From assembly GCF_003710105.1 (NCBI RefSeq), contig NZ_CP033325.1, positions 868,001-932,000 on the forward strand: a stretch of DNA of 64,000 nucleotides. Reading direction: 5' to 3'. The notes under the pieces are model-generated. The model did no database searches. It was not told the DNA's origin and worked only from the letters and a program-made list of their open reading frames with translations. Positions 12,201 to 24,957 of the stretch are shown piece after piece. This stretch comes from Georgenia faecalis (GTDB lineage: Bacteria; Actinomycetota; Actinomycetes; Actinomycetales; Actinomycetaceae). Made by a program: the position numbers and the translations under genes. How positions within the stretch are numbered: position 1 is the stretch's first letter; the number at the start of each line of letters is the position of its first letter.

Positions 12201-13207
12201 CCACGAACTCATGGACGCGCCGAGGCGCACGGACGGCGGCGGCCGCCGTCGTCGTCCTCTCGCTGGGCGCCTGCGCCGGCGAGGTGCCCCAGCCCGACCC
12301 CGACCCGGTCGCCAGCACGCCCGCTCCCGTCCTCGACGAGGACCGCATCGACCGGGTGCTCGCCGACATCGACGAGACGATCGCCGAGGCCGACGCCGCG
12401 CTCGACCCGGCCCTGCTCGCGGAGCGCTTCAGCGGTCCCGCGCTCGCCATGCGGGAGGCGGAGTACCGGCTCGCCGCGGCGTCCGACGGCGAGTACACAC
12501 CCACGCCGCTCACCACGGACAGCCAGGTCGAGGTGGTGGCGGCGACCGACACGTGGCCGCGGACCGTCCTCGTCGTCTCCCACCCGCCGGAGGGGTCGAA
12601 CCTCCCGCTGCTGATCGCCCTCACCCAGCCCGATGCCCGCAGCCAGTACACCGTGTGGCTCTGGACCCGGTTGCTGCCGGGGGTGGCGACGCCGCCCACC
12701 GCGAACCCGGAGACCGGCAGCACGCCGCTGGCCGGCGACGCCGAGGGCCTGCGGGCGACGCCCGACGAGACTCTCGCCGCGTACGCCGAGACGCTCAACA
12801 ACCCGGACAGCGCGAACGCCGGCCTGTTCGCCGAGGACGCCTACAAGACGGCGTACCGGGAGGAGCTCACCACCCTCGCCGCCACCATCGAGGCGGCCGG
12901 TTCCGTCGCACGCACCAACGAGGTCATCCCCGGTAGCGTCGCGGCGCTGTCCACCTCCGACGGCGGCGCCATCGTCGTGGGGGCGCTGCGCTCCCAGCTG
13001 ACGCTGAGCCGCACCGTCGAGGGTGCGACCCTCCACGCCGGGGGCTCGATCGGCACGCTCCTGGGTGACGACACGATCGTCGAGAACGCCGTCGACGGCG
13101 TCTACGACGTCACGCTGGCGTTCCACGTGCCGCCGGCGGACAGCGACGAGCCGATCGAGGTGCTCGGTGCCGACCAGATCCTCGTCGAGGTCGTCGAGCA
13201 GGAGTAA
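12197..13207 (+). CDS. Envelope lipoprotein of unknown function
   Basis: A 336-residue secreted lipoprotein. It has an N-terminal basic stretch (WTRRGAR), a hydrophobic core and the lipobox LSLGAC, then a Pro/Asp linker. The mature part divides into two halves around a central linker with PPTANPETGSTPLAGDAEG. The second half (TPDETLAAYAETLNNPDSAN onward) resembles a domain of unknown function common in actinobacterial lipoproteins of this locus. ATG overlaps the upstream stop, and the thioredoxin/TPR gene follows after 45 bases, so these three form one operon, probably working at the cell surface. Confidence 0.8.
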
Positions 13208-13252
13208 CGTCCGCGCGGACGTGACGGTGAACGAACGAGGAGAAGGACCCGG

Positions 13253-14227
13253 ATGAGCCAGCCCCCCAGCCACCTCAACCTGCACGGCGCGGTCGACCTG
13301 TCGAGCCTGGCGCGACCCGCGGCACCGGCTGGTGGTGGCGCCCCCGGCCCCGCCGGTGCCCGGGGCCCGGCATCCGCGCCGACGGGGGCGGGCGGCGCGA
13401 TCGACGCCCCCGTGGTCGTCGACGTCACGCAGGAGACCTTCGCCGAGACCGTCCAGCTCTCCACGCAGGTGCCCGTCGTCCTCGTCCTCGGGGCTTCCTG
13501 GGCGGAGCCCAGCACCCAGCTCGGGGACCTGCTCGAGCGCCTGGCCGGCGAGTACGGCGGGCGCTTCCAGCTCGGCCGGGTGGACGTCGAGGCGAACCCG
13601 CAGATCGCCGCCGCCTTCCAGGTGCAGTCCGTACCCACCGCCGTGGCCGTCATCGGCGGGCAGCCGGTGCCGCTCTTCCAGGGGGTCTACCCCGAGGCGC
13701 AGGTCCGCCAGGTCCTCGACGAGCTCCTCCGGGTCGCCGCGCAGAGCGGTGTCGCCGGCGTCGTCTCGGGGGCGGTCGAGGAGGTCGAGGAGGCCCCCGA
13801 GGAGCCGCCGCTGCCCCCGCTCCACGCGGAGGCGCTCGACGCCATCGACCGCGGTGACCTCCCCGCCGCCGCCGACGCCTACCGCCGCGCGATCGAGGAG
13901 AACCCCGCGGACGAGGAGGCCAAGGCCGCCCTCGGGCAGGTCGAGCTCATGATCCGGGCCTCCGCGGACGACCCGGCCGCGGTCGTCGCGGCGGCCGACG
14001 CCGCCCCCGCCACCGACGTCGCCGCCCAGCTCGGCGCCGCGGATGTGGAGATCGCCTCGGGCCAGGCGAGCGCCGGGCTCGAGCGTGTCCTCCGGGTGGT
14101 CCGCGCGACGCGCGACGAGGACCGCGAGACCGCCAGGCTGCGGCTGCTCGAGCTGTTCGAGGTCGTGGGCCCCACGGCGCCCGAGGTCATGACCGCACGC
14201 CGGGCGCTCGCCAGCGCGCTGTACTGA
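13253..14227 (+). CDS. Thioredoxin-fold/TPR co-chaperone (YbbN/CnoX-like) without CxxC
   Basis: A 324-residue cytoplasmic protein. After a Pro/Gly/Ala-rich lead, residues about 60-165 form a thioredoxin fold (VTQETFAETVQLSTQVPVVL, then VDVEANPQIAAAFQVQSVPT). The active-site WCxxC is replaced by W-A-E-P-S, so it cannot act as a disulfide reductase. The C-terminal half carries tetratricopeptide-like helices (LDAIDRGDLPAAADAYRRAI, NPADEEAKAALGQVEL). Family relatives act as holdases or co-chaperones. ATG with GAGGAGAAGG upstream. Last gene of the operon; two hairpins follow. Confidence 0.88.
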   Translation: MSQPPSHLNLHGAVDLSSLARPAAPAGGGAPGPAGARGPASAPTGAGGAIDAPVVVDVTQETFAETVQLSTQVPVVLVLGASWAEPSTQLGDLLERLAGEYGGRFQLGRVDVEANPQIAAAFQVQSVPTAVAVIGGQPVPLFQGVYPEAQVRQVLDELLRVAAQSGVAGVVSGAVEEVEEAPEEPPLPPLHAEALDAIDRGDLPAAADAYRRAIEENPADEEAKAALGQVELMIRASADDPAAVVAAADAAPATDVAAQLGAADVEIASGQASAGLERVLRVVRATRDEDRETARLRLLELFEVVGPTAPEVMTARRALASALY

Positions 14228-14257
14228 CCCCCGCAGCCCCGTCGGGGCACGAGCACG

Positions 14258-14292
14258 AGAGAACGCCGGCGCGTGGAGCGCCGGCGTTCTCT
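14258..14292. terminator. Bidirectional terminator hairpin 1
   Basis: A perfect 15-bp stem (14258-14272 with 14278-14292, arm AGAGAACGCCGGCGC) and a 5-base loop, between convergent genes. No strict T-tract follows. It lies 31 bases after the thioredoxin/TPR stop, and on the other strand downstream of glgB. Confidence 0.75.
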
Positions 14293-14337
14293 GTCGGCGC
14301 ACCGGGCCGGTGAGGTCACCGGTGAGCCGGCCACCGA

Positions 14338-14376
14338 GCAGAAAACGCCGGCGCATGGTGCGCCGGCGTTCTCTGC
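14338..14376. terminator. Bidirectional terminator hairpin 2 (same arms as hairpin 1)
   Basis: An 18-bp stem with one mismatch (14338-14355 with 14359-14376) and a 3-base loop. The core arm AACGCCGGCG is shared with the hairpin 65 bases upstream. It sits 28 bases beyond the glgB stop on the minus strand, so it probably ends the glgE operon transcript while hairpin 1 ends the opposing one. Confidence 0.75.
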
Positions 14377-14403
14377 GTGATCACGAAGGGGTGGTCCCCG
14401 GCG

Positions 14404-17400
14404 TCAGTCCTTCGCCGGGGTGAGCCAGACCGCGCCGAGCGGCGGCACGCGCAGGCTCGCCGACGCCGGACGGCCGTGCCAGGACAGGTCCTCGGCCGTC
14501 ACCCGCCCGAGGTTGCCCACGCCCGAGCCGCCGTACTCCTCGGCGTCGGTGTTGAGCACCTCGATCCAGTCGCCGCCGTGGGGCAGCCCCACGCGGTAGC
14601 CCTCGTGGGGCGCACCCGCGAAGTTGACGACGCAGACCACCATCTCGCCCGTGGCCGGAGCCTTGCGGAGGTAGACGAGGACGTTGTGGTCGCCGTCGCC
14701 CGCCTCGATCCACTCGAACCCGGCGGCGGTGAAGTCGTCGGACCACAGGGCCGGCTGGGAGCGGTAGACGTCGTTGAGCCGCCGCACCAGGTCGGCGACG
14801 CCCGCGTGCGCGGGGTTGTCGAGCAGGTGCCAGTCGAGGCTGCGGGACTCCGCCCACTCCTGCTCCTGGGCGAACTCCGAGCCCATGAAGAGCAGCTGCT
14901 TGCCGGGGTGGGACCACTGGTAGGCCAGCAGCGCCCGCACGCCGGCGAGCTGCTGCCAGCGGTCACCGGGCATCTTGCGCACGAGCGAGCCCTTGCCGTG
15001 GACGACCTCGTCGTGGCTCAGCGGCAGGACGAACTGCTCGGAGAAGGCGTAGACCAGGGAGAACGTCAGCTCCCCGTGGTGGTAGCGCCGGTTGATCGGC
15101 TCCTCCGACAGGTAGTGGAGGGTGTCGTTCATCCACCCCATGTTCCACTTCAGGCCGAAGCCCAGGCCGCCGGCGCTCGTGGGGGCGGTGACGCCCGGCC
15201 ACGCCGTGGACTCCTCGGCGATCATGACGACACCGGGGGAGCGCCGGTAGGCGGTGGCGTTGGCCTCCTGGAGGAAGCTGATCGCCTGGAGGTTCTCGCG
15301 GCCGCCGCGCTCGTTGGGGCGCCACTGGCCGGGCTCGCGCGAGTAGTCGAGGTAGAGCATCGACGCCACGGCGTCCACGCGCAGGCCGTCGACGTGGAAC
15401 TCCTCGAACCAGTACGAGGCGTTGGCGACGAGGAAGTTGCGCACCTCGCGGCGGCCGAAGTTGAAGATGAGCGTGCCCCAGTCGGGGTGCTCGCCGAGCA
15501 TCGGGTCCGGGTGCTCGTACAGCGGGGTGCCGTCGAAGTTCGCCAGCGCCCACTCGTCCTTGGGGAAGTGCGCGGGCACCCAGTCGACGATGACGCCGAT
15601 CCCCGCCTGGTGGAGGCGGTCGATGAGGTACCGGAGGTCGTCGGGGGAGCCGTACCGCGACGTCGGCGCGTAGTACGACGTCACCTGGTAGCCCCACGAC
15701 CCGCCGAAGGGGTGCTCGGCCACGGGCATGAACTCCACGTGCGTGAAGCCGAGGCCGGAGACGTAGGCGACGAGGTCGTCCGCGAGGTCGCGGTAGCTGA
15801 GCCCCTGCCGCCAGGAGCCGAGGTGGACCTCGTACACGCTCATCGGGCCGCTGTGCGGGTCGCGCCGCGCCCGCCGGGTCATCCAGTCCTCGTCCTGCCA
15901 CTCGTACGAGGAGGAGGCGACGACGGACGCCGTCAGCGGCGGTACCTCGGCCGCGCGGGCCATCGGGTCGGCCTTCTCGTGCCAGGAGCCGTCGCGGTAC
16001 TGGATCTCGTACTTGTACCGCGCGCCCTCGCCCGCACCGGGGACGAAGACCTCCCACACGCCGGTGGAGCCGAGGGAGCGCATCGAGGCGAGCCGGCCGT
16101 CCCAGCCGTTGAAGTCGCCCTTGACGCGCACCGCGCGGGCGTTCGGGGCCCAGACGGCGAACGAGGTGCCGTGCACGTCGCCGAGCTCGCTGGGGTAGTG
16201 GCGCACGTGGGCGCCGAGCACGGTCCACAGCTGCTCGTGGCGGCCCTCGCTGATGAGGTGCTGGTCCACGTCGCCGAGCGTGGGCAGGAACCGGTAGGGG
16301 TCGTCGACGACGACGGTGTGCTCGCCGTACGTGGCGCGGATCCGGTAGTCCGGGACGTCGTCGCCGGGCAGGACGCCCACCCAGATGCCCTCGAGCTCGT
16401 GGGTGAGGGGGACGGCGCCGGCGGTGGTGACGACCTCGACCGCGTCGGCGAGCGGGCGCAGCGTGCGCACCGTGACCCCGCCGGGGCCGGGGTGGGCGCC
16501 GAGGACGGCGTGGGGCTCGTGGTGGCCACCGTGGGCGACGGCGCGCAGCGCCTGCTCGTCCACGTGGACCGGCTGCGGGGTCGGCCCGTCGAGGGCGTCC
16601 GAGCCGGGAGTAGCGGAGTCGTTCATAGCTGTCACTGTGTCATCACCTTTGTGGGTGCGCGCGGGGTCGTCCTGCGCGGGGTCGCCGAGGAGGCGCAGGG
16701 CCCCCGCGAGCGGGATGGGGAGCCAGTCGGGGCGGTTGCGCACCTCGTAGACGGCTTCGTACAGGGCCTTGTCGAGCTCGAGGGCGGCGAGCAGGGCCGC
16801 CTCGGCGCGCGGGTCGTGCCCGGCGCGCGCGGCGTACCCCCCGAGGAACGACTCGCGCACGTCCGCCGCCCAGGAGGCGGCGTCGACGGCGGAGGCGTCG
16901 GGCGCGGAGCCGGCGACGTAGTCGAAGGAGCGGAGCATGCCGGCGACGTCGCGCAGCGCGAGGTCGGGGGCGGTGCGCTCGGCCAGCGGCCGGATGGGCT
17001 CGCCCTCGAAGTCGAGGAGCACCCAGCCGCGGCCGGGTGCGTCGAGGACCTGGCCGAGGTGGAGGTCGCCGTGGATGCGCTGCAGGCGGGGCCACGAGGC
17101 GGCCGCCCCGGCCTCGAGGACGGCGGTGATCTCCGACTCGCGGGCGGCCAGCTCGGGCACCTCGCGCATCGCCGTGGCGGCGCGGGTGCGCCAGGAGGCG
17201 ACGACGGCGTCCCGGGTGGGGGCGTCGGCGTCGCGGCCCTCGAGGGTGCGGGCGAGGATGCCGTGGACCTCCGCCACGGCCTCGCCGAGGGCGCGGGCGC
17301 GATCCGTGAAGTCCTCACCGGCGCTCGCCGCGCGCAGCGCGACCCGCCACGCGTCCTCGACGCCCGGGAGGAACTCCGAGGCGAAGGCGAGGTGGCCGCG

Positions 17401-18071
17401 GGCGGACCCGTCGGGCGTCGGCCAGGAGCCGAGGACGTCGCCGGCGGGGGCCGGGACCCGGGCGGACCCGGCCGCGGCGAGGGCCTGCTGGACGACGACG
17501 TCGGGGTTCTCGCCCTCGGCGAGGACCCGGAAGACCTTGCAGATGAGGGGCCGGTCGGTGCCGTCGGCGGTCGCGTCGACGACGATCGAGGTGTTCGACT
17601 GCTCGCCGCCGAGGACGCGCGTCCCCCGCACGACGAGGGTCCCGGCCACGGCCCCGGCGCCGCGGGCACGGTGGCCCCGGCCGGTGGTGCCGTCGCCGGC
17701 GAGGTCACGCTCGTCGAGCAGGGCCCCGAGCAGGGCGCGGGCACCCGCAGGGTCGTGGCAGCCGTCGTAGACCCACCGGGGCCCGGCGCCGGCGTCCTCG
17801 ATGCGGGCGACGAGCGCGTGCTCGAGGCCGGTCACCGGGGACTCCCGCTCGACGAGCGGCACCTGGTAGAGCGTGCCGCCCGACGGGGCGGCGCCGGCGG
17901 TGTCCCGCAGGAACCAGGTGCGCACGCGGGCGTCACCGTCCCCGGCGGGGACCGCCGAGGGATCCGCGAGGTCGAGGACGCCGACGACGTCGAGCACGGG
18001 GACGTGCCCCTTGCCGGCGTACCAGCGCTGGGTCGCGACCCAGCCGGGCAGGGCCCGGGCGAGGTCGGGGC

Positions 18072-18081
<10 letters not shown>
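14404..18081 (-). CDS. glgB: Maltokinase-GlgB fusion (maltokinase / 1,4-alpha-glucan branching enzyme)
   Basis: One uninterrupted 1225-residue frame. Residues 1 to about 480 are maltokinase (Mak/Pep2, ATP + maltose to maltose-1-phosphate): [33 protein letters not shown] and [11 protein letters not shown]. From about residue 486 it is GH13 branching enzyme with an N-terminal early-set domain ([20 protein letters not shown]), nucleophile Asp in [18 protein letters not shown], acid Glu in [11 protein letters not shown] and [14 protein letters not shown]. The junction [18 protein letters not shown] holds an AAAGGTGAT ribosome-site-like sequence before GTG 16635 and ATG 16626, so a separate 740-residue GlgB could also be made. 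The ATG at 18081 overlaps treS by 10 bases. Confidence 0.88.
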
Positions 18082-19861
<1,780 letters not shown>

Positions 19862-19865
<4 letters not shown>

Positions 19866-22045
19866 AGGGCCCTCACCGCGAGGACGTGGGCGCACTGGCC
19901 CTGCGGGTCGAGCCGGACGTACGGATGGGCGTCCCAGTAGTACGTCTCACCGGACAGCTCGTCGTGGGCGGCCACGACGGGCGTGCCGCCGGTCGTGGCC
20001 GGCTCGACGCCGAGGGCGGCGAGGTCGAGATGCACGAGGCCCTCCCGGGTCGTGTAGGGGTCGAGGTTGACGACGACGACGACGGTGTCCTCCGTACCCG
20101 TGGGGGACAGGTGCGCGGGCACCCGCCGGGAGAAGCAGAACAACGCGTCGTCGGTGGTGGGGTGGATCGTGATGGTGCGCAGCCGCTGGAGCGCGACGTG
20201 GTCGCGGCGGATGCCGTTGAGCATGGTGAGGAGCCGGGCGATGCCGATGCTCTCGGCCCGCGCCCAGTCCCGGGGCTTGAACTCGTACTTCTCGTTGTCG
20301 AGCTGCTCCTCGGCGCCGGGGCGCGCGACGTGCTCGACGAGCTCGTACCCAGAGTAGATGCCCCAGGTGGGTGCCCCGGTCGCGGCGAGGACCGCGCGGA
20401 TGGCGAAGGCCGCGGCGCCGCCCTGCTGCATGTACGGCGTGAGGATGTCGTGCGTCGTCGGCCAGAAGCTGGGGCGCATGACCGCGGCGGACTCGCCGGC
20501 GAGCTCGGTGAAGTACTCGCCGAGCTCCTCCTTGGACGTGCGCCAGGTGAAGTACGTGTACGACTGGTGGAAGCCGATCGCCGCGAGGGTGCGCATCATC
20601 GCGGGGCGGGTGAACGCCTCGGACAGGAAGATGACCTCGGGGTGGGTCTGGGCGAACTCCTCCAGCAGACGCTGCCAGAACGGCAGGGGCTTGGTGTGGG
20701 GGTTGTCCACCCGGAACGCCGTGACGCCGTGGGCCACCCAGACCTCGAGGACGTCGCGGATGGCGGTGTAGATGCCCTCGGGGTCGTTGTCGAAGTTGAG
20801 CGGGTAGATGTCCTGGTACTTCTTCGGCGGGTTCTCGGCGTAGGCGATCGACCCGTCGGCGCGGGTGGTGAACCACTCCGGGTGCTCGCTCACCCAGGGG
20901 TGGTCCGGGGACGCCTGGAGGGCGACGTCGAGCGCCACCTCCATGCCCAGCTCCCGGGCGCGGGCGACGAAGGCGTCGAAGTCCTCGAAGGTGCCCAGCT
21001 CGGGGTGGATGGCGTCGTGGCCGCCGTCGGCCGAGCCGATGCCGTACGGGGAGCCCGGGTCGCCGGGCTTGGTGGTGAGGGAGTTGTTGCGGCCCTTGCG
21101 GTTGGTGAGGCCGATGGGGTGGATCGGCGTGAGGTAGACGACGTCGAAGCCCATCTCGGCGACCGCCGGGAGGCGCTCGGCGGCCGTGCGCAGGGTGCCG
21201 GAGACCCACCGGCCGGTCTCGGCGTCGAAGCGGGCACCCTCGGAGCGGGGGAACATCTCGTACCAGGAGCCGTACAGCGCGCGCTCGCGGTCGACGGCGA
21301 GCGGGTAGGTGGCGCTGGGGGAGAGCATCTCGCGCACGGGGTGGGCGTCGAGGACGGCGACGACCTCGTCCGACAGCCCGGCCGCGAGCCGGGCCGGCGC
21401 GGGCCGGGAGGCGTCACGGAGGCCGGCGACGGCGTCGGTGAGGACCGCGCGGGCGTCGTCGGGCAGGGGCCGGTCGGCCGCGCGCTCGAGGAGCAGTGCC
21501 CCCTCGGTGAGCATGAGCTCGGCGTCGACGTCCGCGGCCACCTTGATGGCGGCGTCGTGCGACCAGGTCCCGTACGGGTCGGACCAGCCCTCGACGCGGA
21601 AGGACCAGCGGCCCGGCGCGTCAGGGACGAGCCAGCCCTCGTAGCGGTCGTTGCCGGGGGAGATGTCGCGCATCCGCACCGACGAGTGGTCGCTGCCGTC
21701 GGGGGCGACGAGCACGGCGGTGGCGGCGACGGCGTCGTGGCCCTCGCGGAAGACGGTCGCCTGGATCGGGACCGCCTCGCCGACGACGGCCTTGGCCGGC
21801 CACCGGCCGCCCTCGACGACGGGGGCGACCTCGATGACGGGGATGCGCCCCACGGGCGCCGGCGGCGCGGGCTGGGGGACCTCCCCGCTCCACGGCCGGG
21901 CTTCGGGCGCGGCCGGTGGGCGCAGGGGCTCGGCGGCGGCCGGGGCCGCGGCGCCGGCCGGGGCGGTGCCCGGGGCGGAGGGCGTGGCGGGGACAGGTGC
22001 GACGGGGGCGGGCTCGGGGGAGGAGACCTGATCGGGGCGGCTCAC
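19862..22045 (-). CDS. glgE: Alpha-1,4-glucan:maltose-1-phosphate maltosyltransferase GlgE
   Basis: Extends linear alpha-1,4-glucan with maltosyl units from maltose-1-phosphate. The 727-residue GH13 protein has a Pro/Ala-rich N-terminus, the beta-sandwich domain starting GRIPVIEVAPVVEGGRWPAK, then the barrel with VVYLTPIHPIGLTNRKGRNN, nucleophile Asp in GVTAFRVDNPHTKPLPFW and acid Glu in FLSEAFTRPAMM. The GTG at 22045 is chosen with GATAAGTT about 10 bases upstream, which could be a -10 box of a leaderless message; an ATG at 22120 in the same frame is possible. First gene of the operon, divergent from glgP. Confidence 0.94.
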
Positions 22046-22274
22046 GCCAGAGAACTTATCGACGCTCGGGGGCCGGGTCGACCGCAGGGCGCTCGGGACG
22101 CGGCGGGCGCCGTCCGGCACTACGATGATCAGCCGCCGCGCGGCGGAGCTTTCGGGAATCGCGAACGGTCACCACGGGGAACGCCCGCGGATTGCCGTGG
22201 CAGGACCGCGCCATGGGCGTTGCAACGTGTCCGAAAATAGATGTAACGCTTGCGACGCCCCTACACTCCTTCTC
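22046..22274. promoter_or_regulatory. Divergent promoter region glgE/glgP
   Basis: 229 bases between divergent starts. Towards glgP, TACACT at 22262-22267 lies about 7 bases before GTG 22275, where a -10 box for a leaderless transcript would be. Towards glgE, GATAAGTT lies just before its GTG. The segment 22225-22255 is unusually A-rich for this genome. Linked control of glucan synthesis and breakdown is plausible but not shown. Confidence 0.4.
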
Positions 22275-24863
22275 GTGAGAGCAATCCGACGTTTTACCGT
22301 CCGCACCGTCCTTCCCGAGCCGCTGGCGCCTCTGGACACCCTCGCGCAGAACCTGCGTTGGTCGTGGCACGCGCCGACCAGGGAGCTCTTCGCCTCGTTG
22401 GACCGCGACCTGTGGCGCGACCTCCACGGCGACCCCGTCGCGCTCCTGGGCGCCCTCGGCCGTCAGCGCCTCGACGCGCTGGCCGCCGACGCCGAGCTCG
22501 TCGCCCGCGTCAACGAGGTCGCCGAGGACCTCCGCCGCTACCTCGAGGAGCCGCGCTGGTACCAGGCGGCCTACGACTCGCCCGACAAGCCCGACGCCAT
22601 CGCCTACTTCTCCGCGGAGTTCGGCATCACCGCCGTGCTGCCGCAGTACTCCGGCGGCCTCGGCATCCTCGCCGGCGACCACCTCAAGTCCGCCTCCGAC
22701 CTCGGCGTGCCGATCATCGGCGTCGGCCTGCTCTACGGCGCGGGGTACTTCAGGCAGTCGCTCACCCGCGACGGCTGGCAGCACGAGACCTACCCCGTGC
22801 TCGACCCCGACAACCTCCCCCTCAGCCTCCTGCGCGAGGCCGACGGCACGCCGGCTCGGGTGAGCCTGCCCCTGCCCGGGGGCCACGTCCTGCACGCGCA
22901 GGTGTGGCGGGCCGACGTCGGCCGCGTGCCCCTGCTCCTCCTCGACTCCAACGTCACCGAGAACGACGACAGCGTCCGTCGCGTCACCGACCGCCTCTAC
23001 GGCGGGTCCGCGGACCACCGGCTCAAGCAGGAGCTCCTCCTCGGCATGGGCGGCGTCAAGGCGCTGCGCCTGTACGCGCGGCTCACCGGCACGCCCGCCC
23101 CCCAGGTCTTCCACGCGAACGAGGGCCACGCCGGGTTCCTCGGCGTCGAGCGCGTCCGCGAGCTCGTCCAGGGCGAGGGCGTGGACGTCGACACCGCGCT
23201 CGAGGCCGTGCGCGCCGGGACCGTCTTCACCACCCACACGCCGGTCCCCGCCGGCATCGACCGCTTCGGCGTCGACCTCATCCGCGAGTACTTCTCCGGC
23301 TCCGCCGAGATCCCCGGCGTGCCCGTGGAGAAGATCCTCGCCCTCGGGGCCGAGGACTACGACGGTGGCAACCCGGCCGTGTTCAACATGGCCGTCATGG
23401 GACTGCGCACCGCGCGCCTGGCCAACGGCGTCGCCCAGCTGCACGGCAAGGTCTCGCGCGGGATGTTCCACTCGCTGTGGTCCGGCTTCGACGTCTCCGA
23501 GGTGCCCATCACCTCGATCACCAACGGCGTCCACGGCCCCACGTGGACCGACCCGCTGTTCGCCCAGCTCGCCGCGTCCCACCTCGACGCCGAGGCCATC
23601 GCCTCGGGTGCCGGCTGGCACCTGGGCGAGGAGGACGGCGGCGTCCCCGACGCCGAGCTGTGGGCCGTGCGCCGCCAGCTGCGCAGCAACCTCGTGGAGT
23701 CGGCCCGCCAGCGGGTGCGCTCCTCCTGGACGGAGCGGGGCGCGTCCCCGGCCGAGCTGGGCTGGGTGGACGACGCCCTCGACCCCGACGTCCTCACCAT
23801 CGGGTTCGCCCGCCGGGTGCCGACGTACAAGCGGCTCACGCTCATGCTCAGCGACCCCGAGCGCCTGCGCCGCCTCCTCACCGACCCCGAGCGGCCCATC
23901 CAGATCGTCGTGGCGGGCAAGTCCCACCCCGACGACGAGCAGGGCGTCGGGCTCATCCAGAAGCTCGTCCAGTTCGCCGACGCGGAGGGCGTGCGCGAGC
24001 GCATCGTCTTCCTGCCGAACTACGACATCGAGATGGCGCAGACCCTCATGCCGGGCTGCGACGTCTGGCTCAACAACCCGCTGCGTCCGCTGGAGGCCTC
24101 CGGCACGTCGGGGATGAAGTGCGCGCTCAACGGGGCGCTCAACCTCTCCATCCTCGACGGCTGGTGGGACGAGTGGTACGACGGCAACAACGGCTGGGCG
24201 ATCCCCACGGCCGACGGCGTCGAGGACCAGGCCCGCCGGGACGCCCTCGAGGCGGCCGCGCTGTACGACCTCATCGAGAACACCGTGGCGCCCCGCTTCT
24301 ACGACCGTGACGCCGACGGGATCCCGCGCCGGTGGATCGGCATGATGCGGCACACCCTCGCCACGCTCGGCCCGAAGGTCCAGGCCACCCGCATGGTGCG
24401 CGAGTACGTCGAGCGCCTGTACACCCCGGTGGCCGCCAGCTACCGGGCCCTCGACGGGGTCGGGTACTTGGGCGCCGCCGAGCTCGCCGCGTGGAAGCGT
24501 CGCGTCCGCGAGCAGTGGCACGCCGTGCGCGTGGACCACGTCGAGTCCAGCGGGGCCGAGGGCACGGTGAGCGTGGGCGACGCCCTCAACGTCCACGCCT
24601 ACGTCACCCTCGGTGAGCTCCGCCCCGACGACGTCGAGGTCCAGGTGGTCTACGGGCACGTCACCGAGAGCGACACGCTCGAGACCTTCTCCGTCCGCGC
24701 GCTCGAGCTCACGGACACCTACGAGGGCGGGCGCTACGCCTTCGGCGGCGACGTCGTCCTCGAGGCCTCCGGCGCCTTCGGCTACTCGGTGCGGATCGTC
24801 CCGCGCCACGCCGGCCTGGCCGGGCCGACGGACCTCGGGCTCGTCGTCAACGCCGAGCAGTAG
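22275..24863 (+). CDS. glgP: Alpha-glucan (glycogen/maltodextrin) phosphorylase
   Basis: Phosphorolysis of alpha-1,4-glucan to glucose-1-phosphate. The 862-residue protein is of the actinobacterial type, with an N-terminal DUF3417 region (LDTLAQNLRWSWHAPTRELF) before the GT35 catalytic domain. The substrate segment AYFSAEFGITAVLPQYSGGL, HANEGHAGFLGVER and the PLP-binding lysine in SGTSGMKCALNGALN followed by LDGWWDEWYDGNNG are visible. The GTG at 22275 is chosen because homology begins there. It opposes the glgE operon, so synthesis and degradation diverge from one region. A terminator follows directly. Confidence 0.95.
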   Translation: MRAIRRFTVRTVLPEPLAPLDTLAQNLRWSWHAPTRELFASLDRDLWRDLHGDPVALLGALGRQRLDALAADAELVARVNEVAEDLRRYLEEPRWYQAAYDSPDKPDAIAYFSAEFGITAVLPQYSGGLGILAGDHLKSASDLGVPIIGVGLLYGAGYFRQSLTRDGWQHETYPVLDPDNLPLSLLREADGTPARVSLPLPGGHVLHAQVWRADVGRVPLLLLDSNVTENDDSVRRVTDRLYGGSADHRLKQELLLGMGGVKALRLYARLTGTPAPQVFHANEGHAGFLGVERVRELVQGEGVDVDTALEAVRAGTVFTTHTPVPAGIDRFGVDLIREYFSGSAEIPGVPVEKILALGAEDYDGGNPAVFNMAVMGLRTARLANGVAQLHGKVSRGMFHSLWSGFDVSEVPITSITNGVHGPTWTDPLFAQLAASHLDAEAIASGAGWHLGEEDGGVPDAELWAVRRQLRSNLVESARQRVRSSWTERGASPAELGWVDDALDPDVLTIGFARRVPTYKRLTLMLSDPERLRRLLTDPERPIQIVVAGKSHPDDEQGVGLIQKLVQFADAEGVRERIVFLPNYDIEMAQTLMPGCDVWLNNPLRPLEASGTSGMKCALNGALNLSILDGWWDEWYDGNNGWAIPTADGVEDQARRDALEAAALYDLIENTVAPRFYDRDADGIPRRWIGMMRHTLATLGPKVQATRMVREYVERLYTPVAASYRALDGVGYLGAAELAAWKRRVREQWHAVRVDHVESSGAEGTVSVGDALNVHAYVTLGELRPDDVEVQVVYGHVTESDTLETFSVRALELTDTYEGGRYAFGGDVVLEASGAFGYSVRIVPRHAGLAGPTDLGLVVNAEQ

Positions 24864-24891
24864 CAGCACGACCCAGCAGGACAGCCGGACC

Positions 24892-24935
24892 ACGAGGGGC
24901 CGGGTCGGGGCACACGCCCCGACCCGGCCCTTCGT
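24892..24935 (+). terminator. Rho-independent-type hairpin after glgP
   Basis: A 14-bp perfect GC stem (24897-24910 with 24917-24930, arm GGGCCGGGTCGGGG) with a 6-base loop, flanked by ACGA/TCGT pairing. It starts 28 bases after the glgP stop. There is no long T-run, as is common in actinobacteria. Confidence 0.8.
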
Positions 24936-24957
24936 CCATCCGGCCTCCGCCTTCTTC

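Noticed and set aside
22056-24893. A 945-codon minus-strand frame over glgP
   Set aside because: Antisense shadow of a clear GT35 phosphorylase; no motif or ribosome site.
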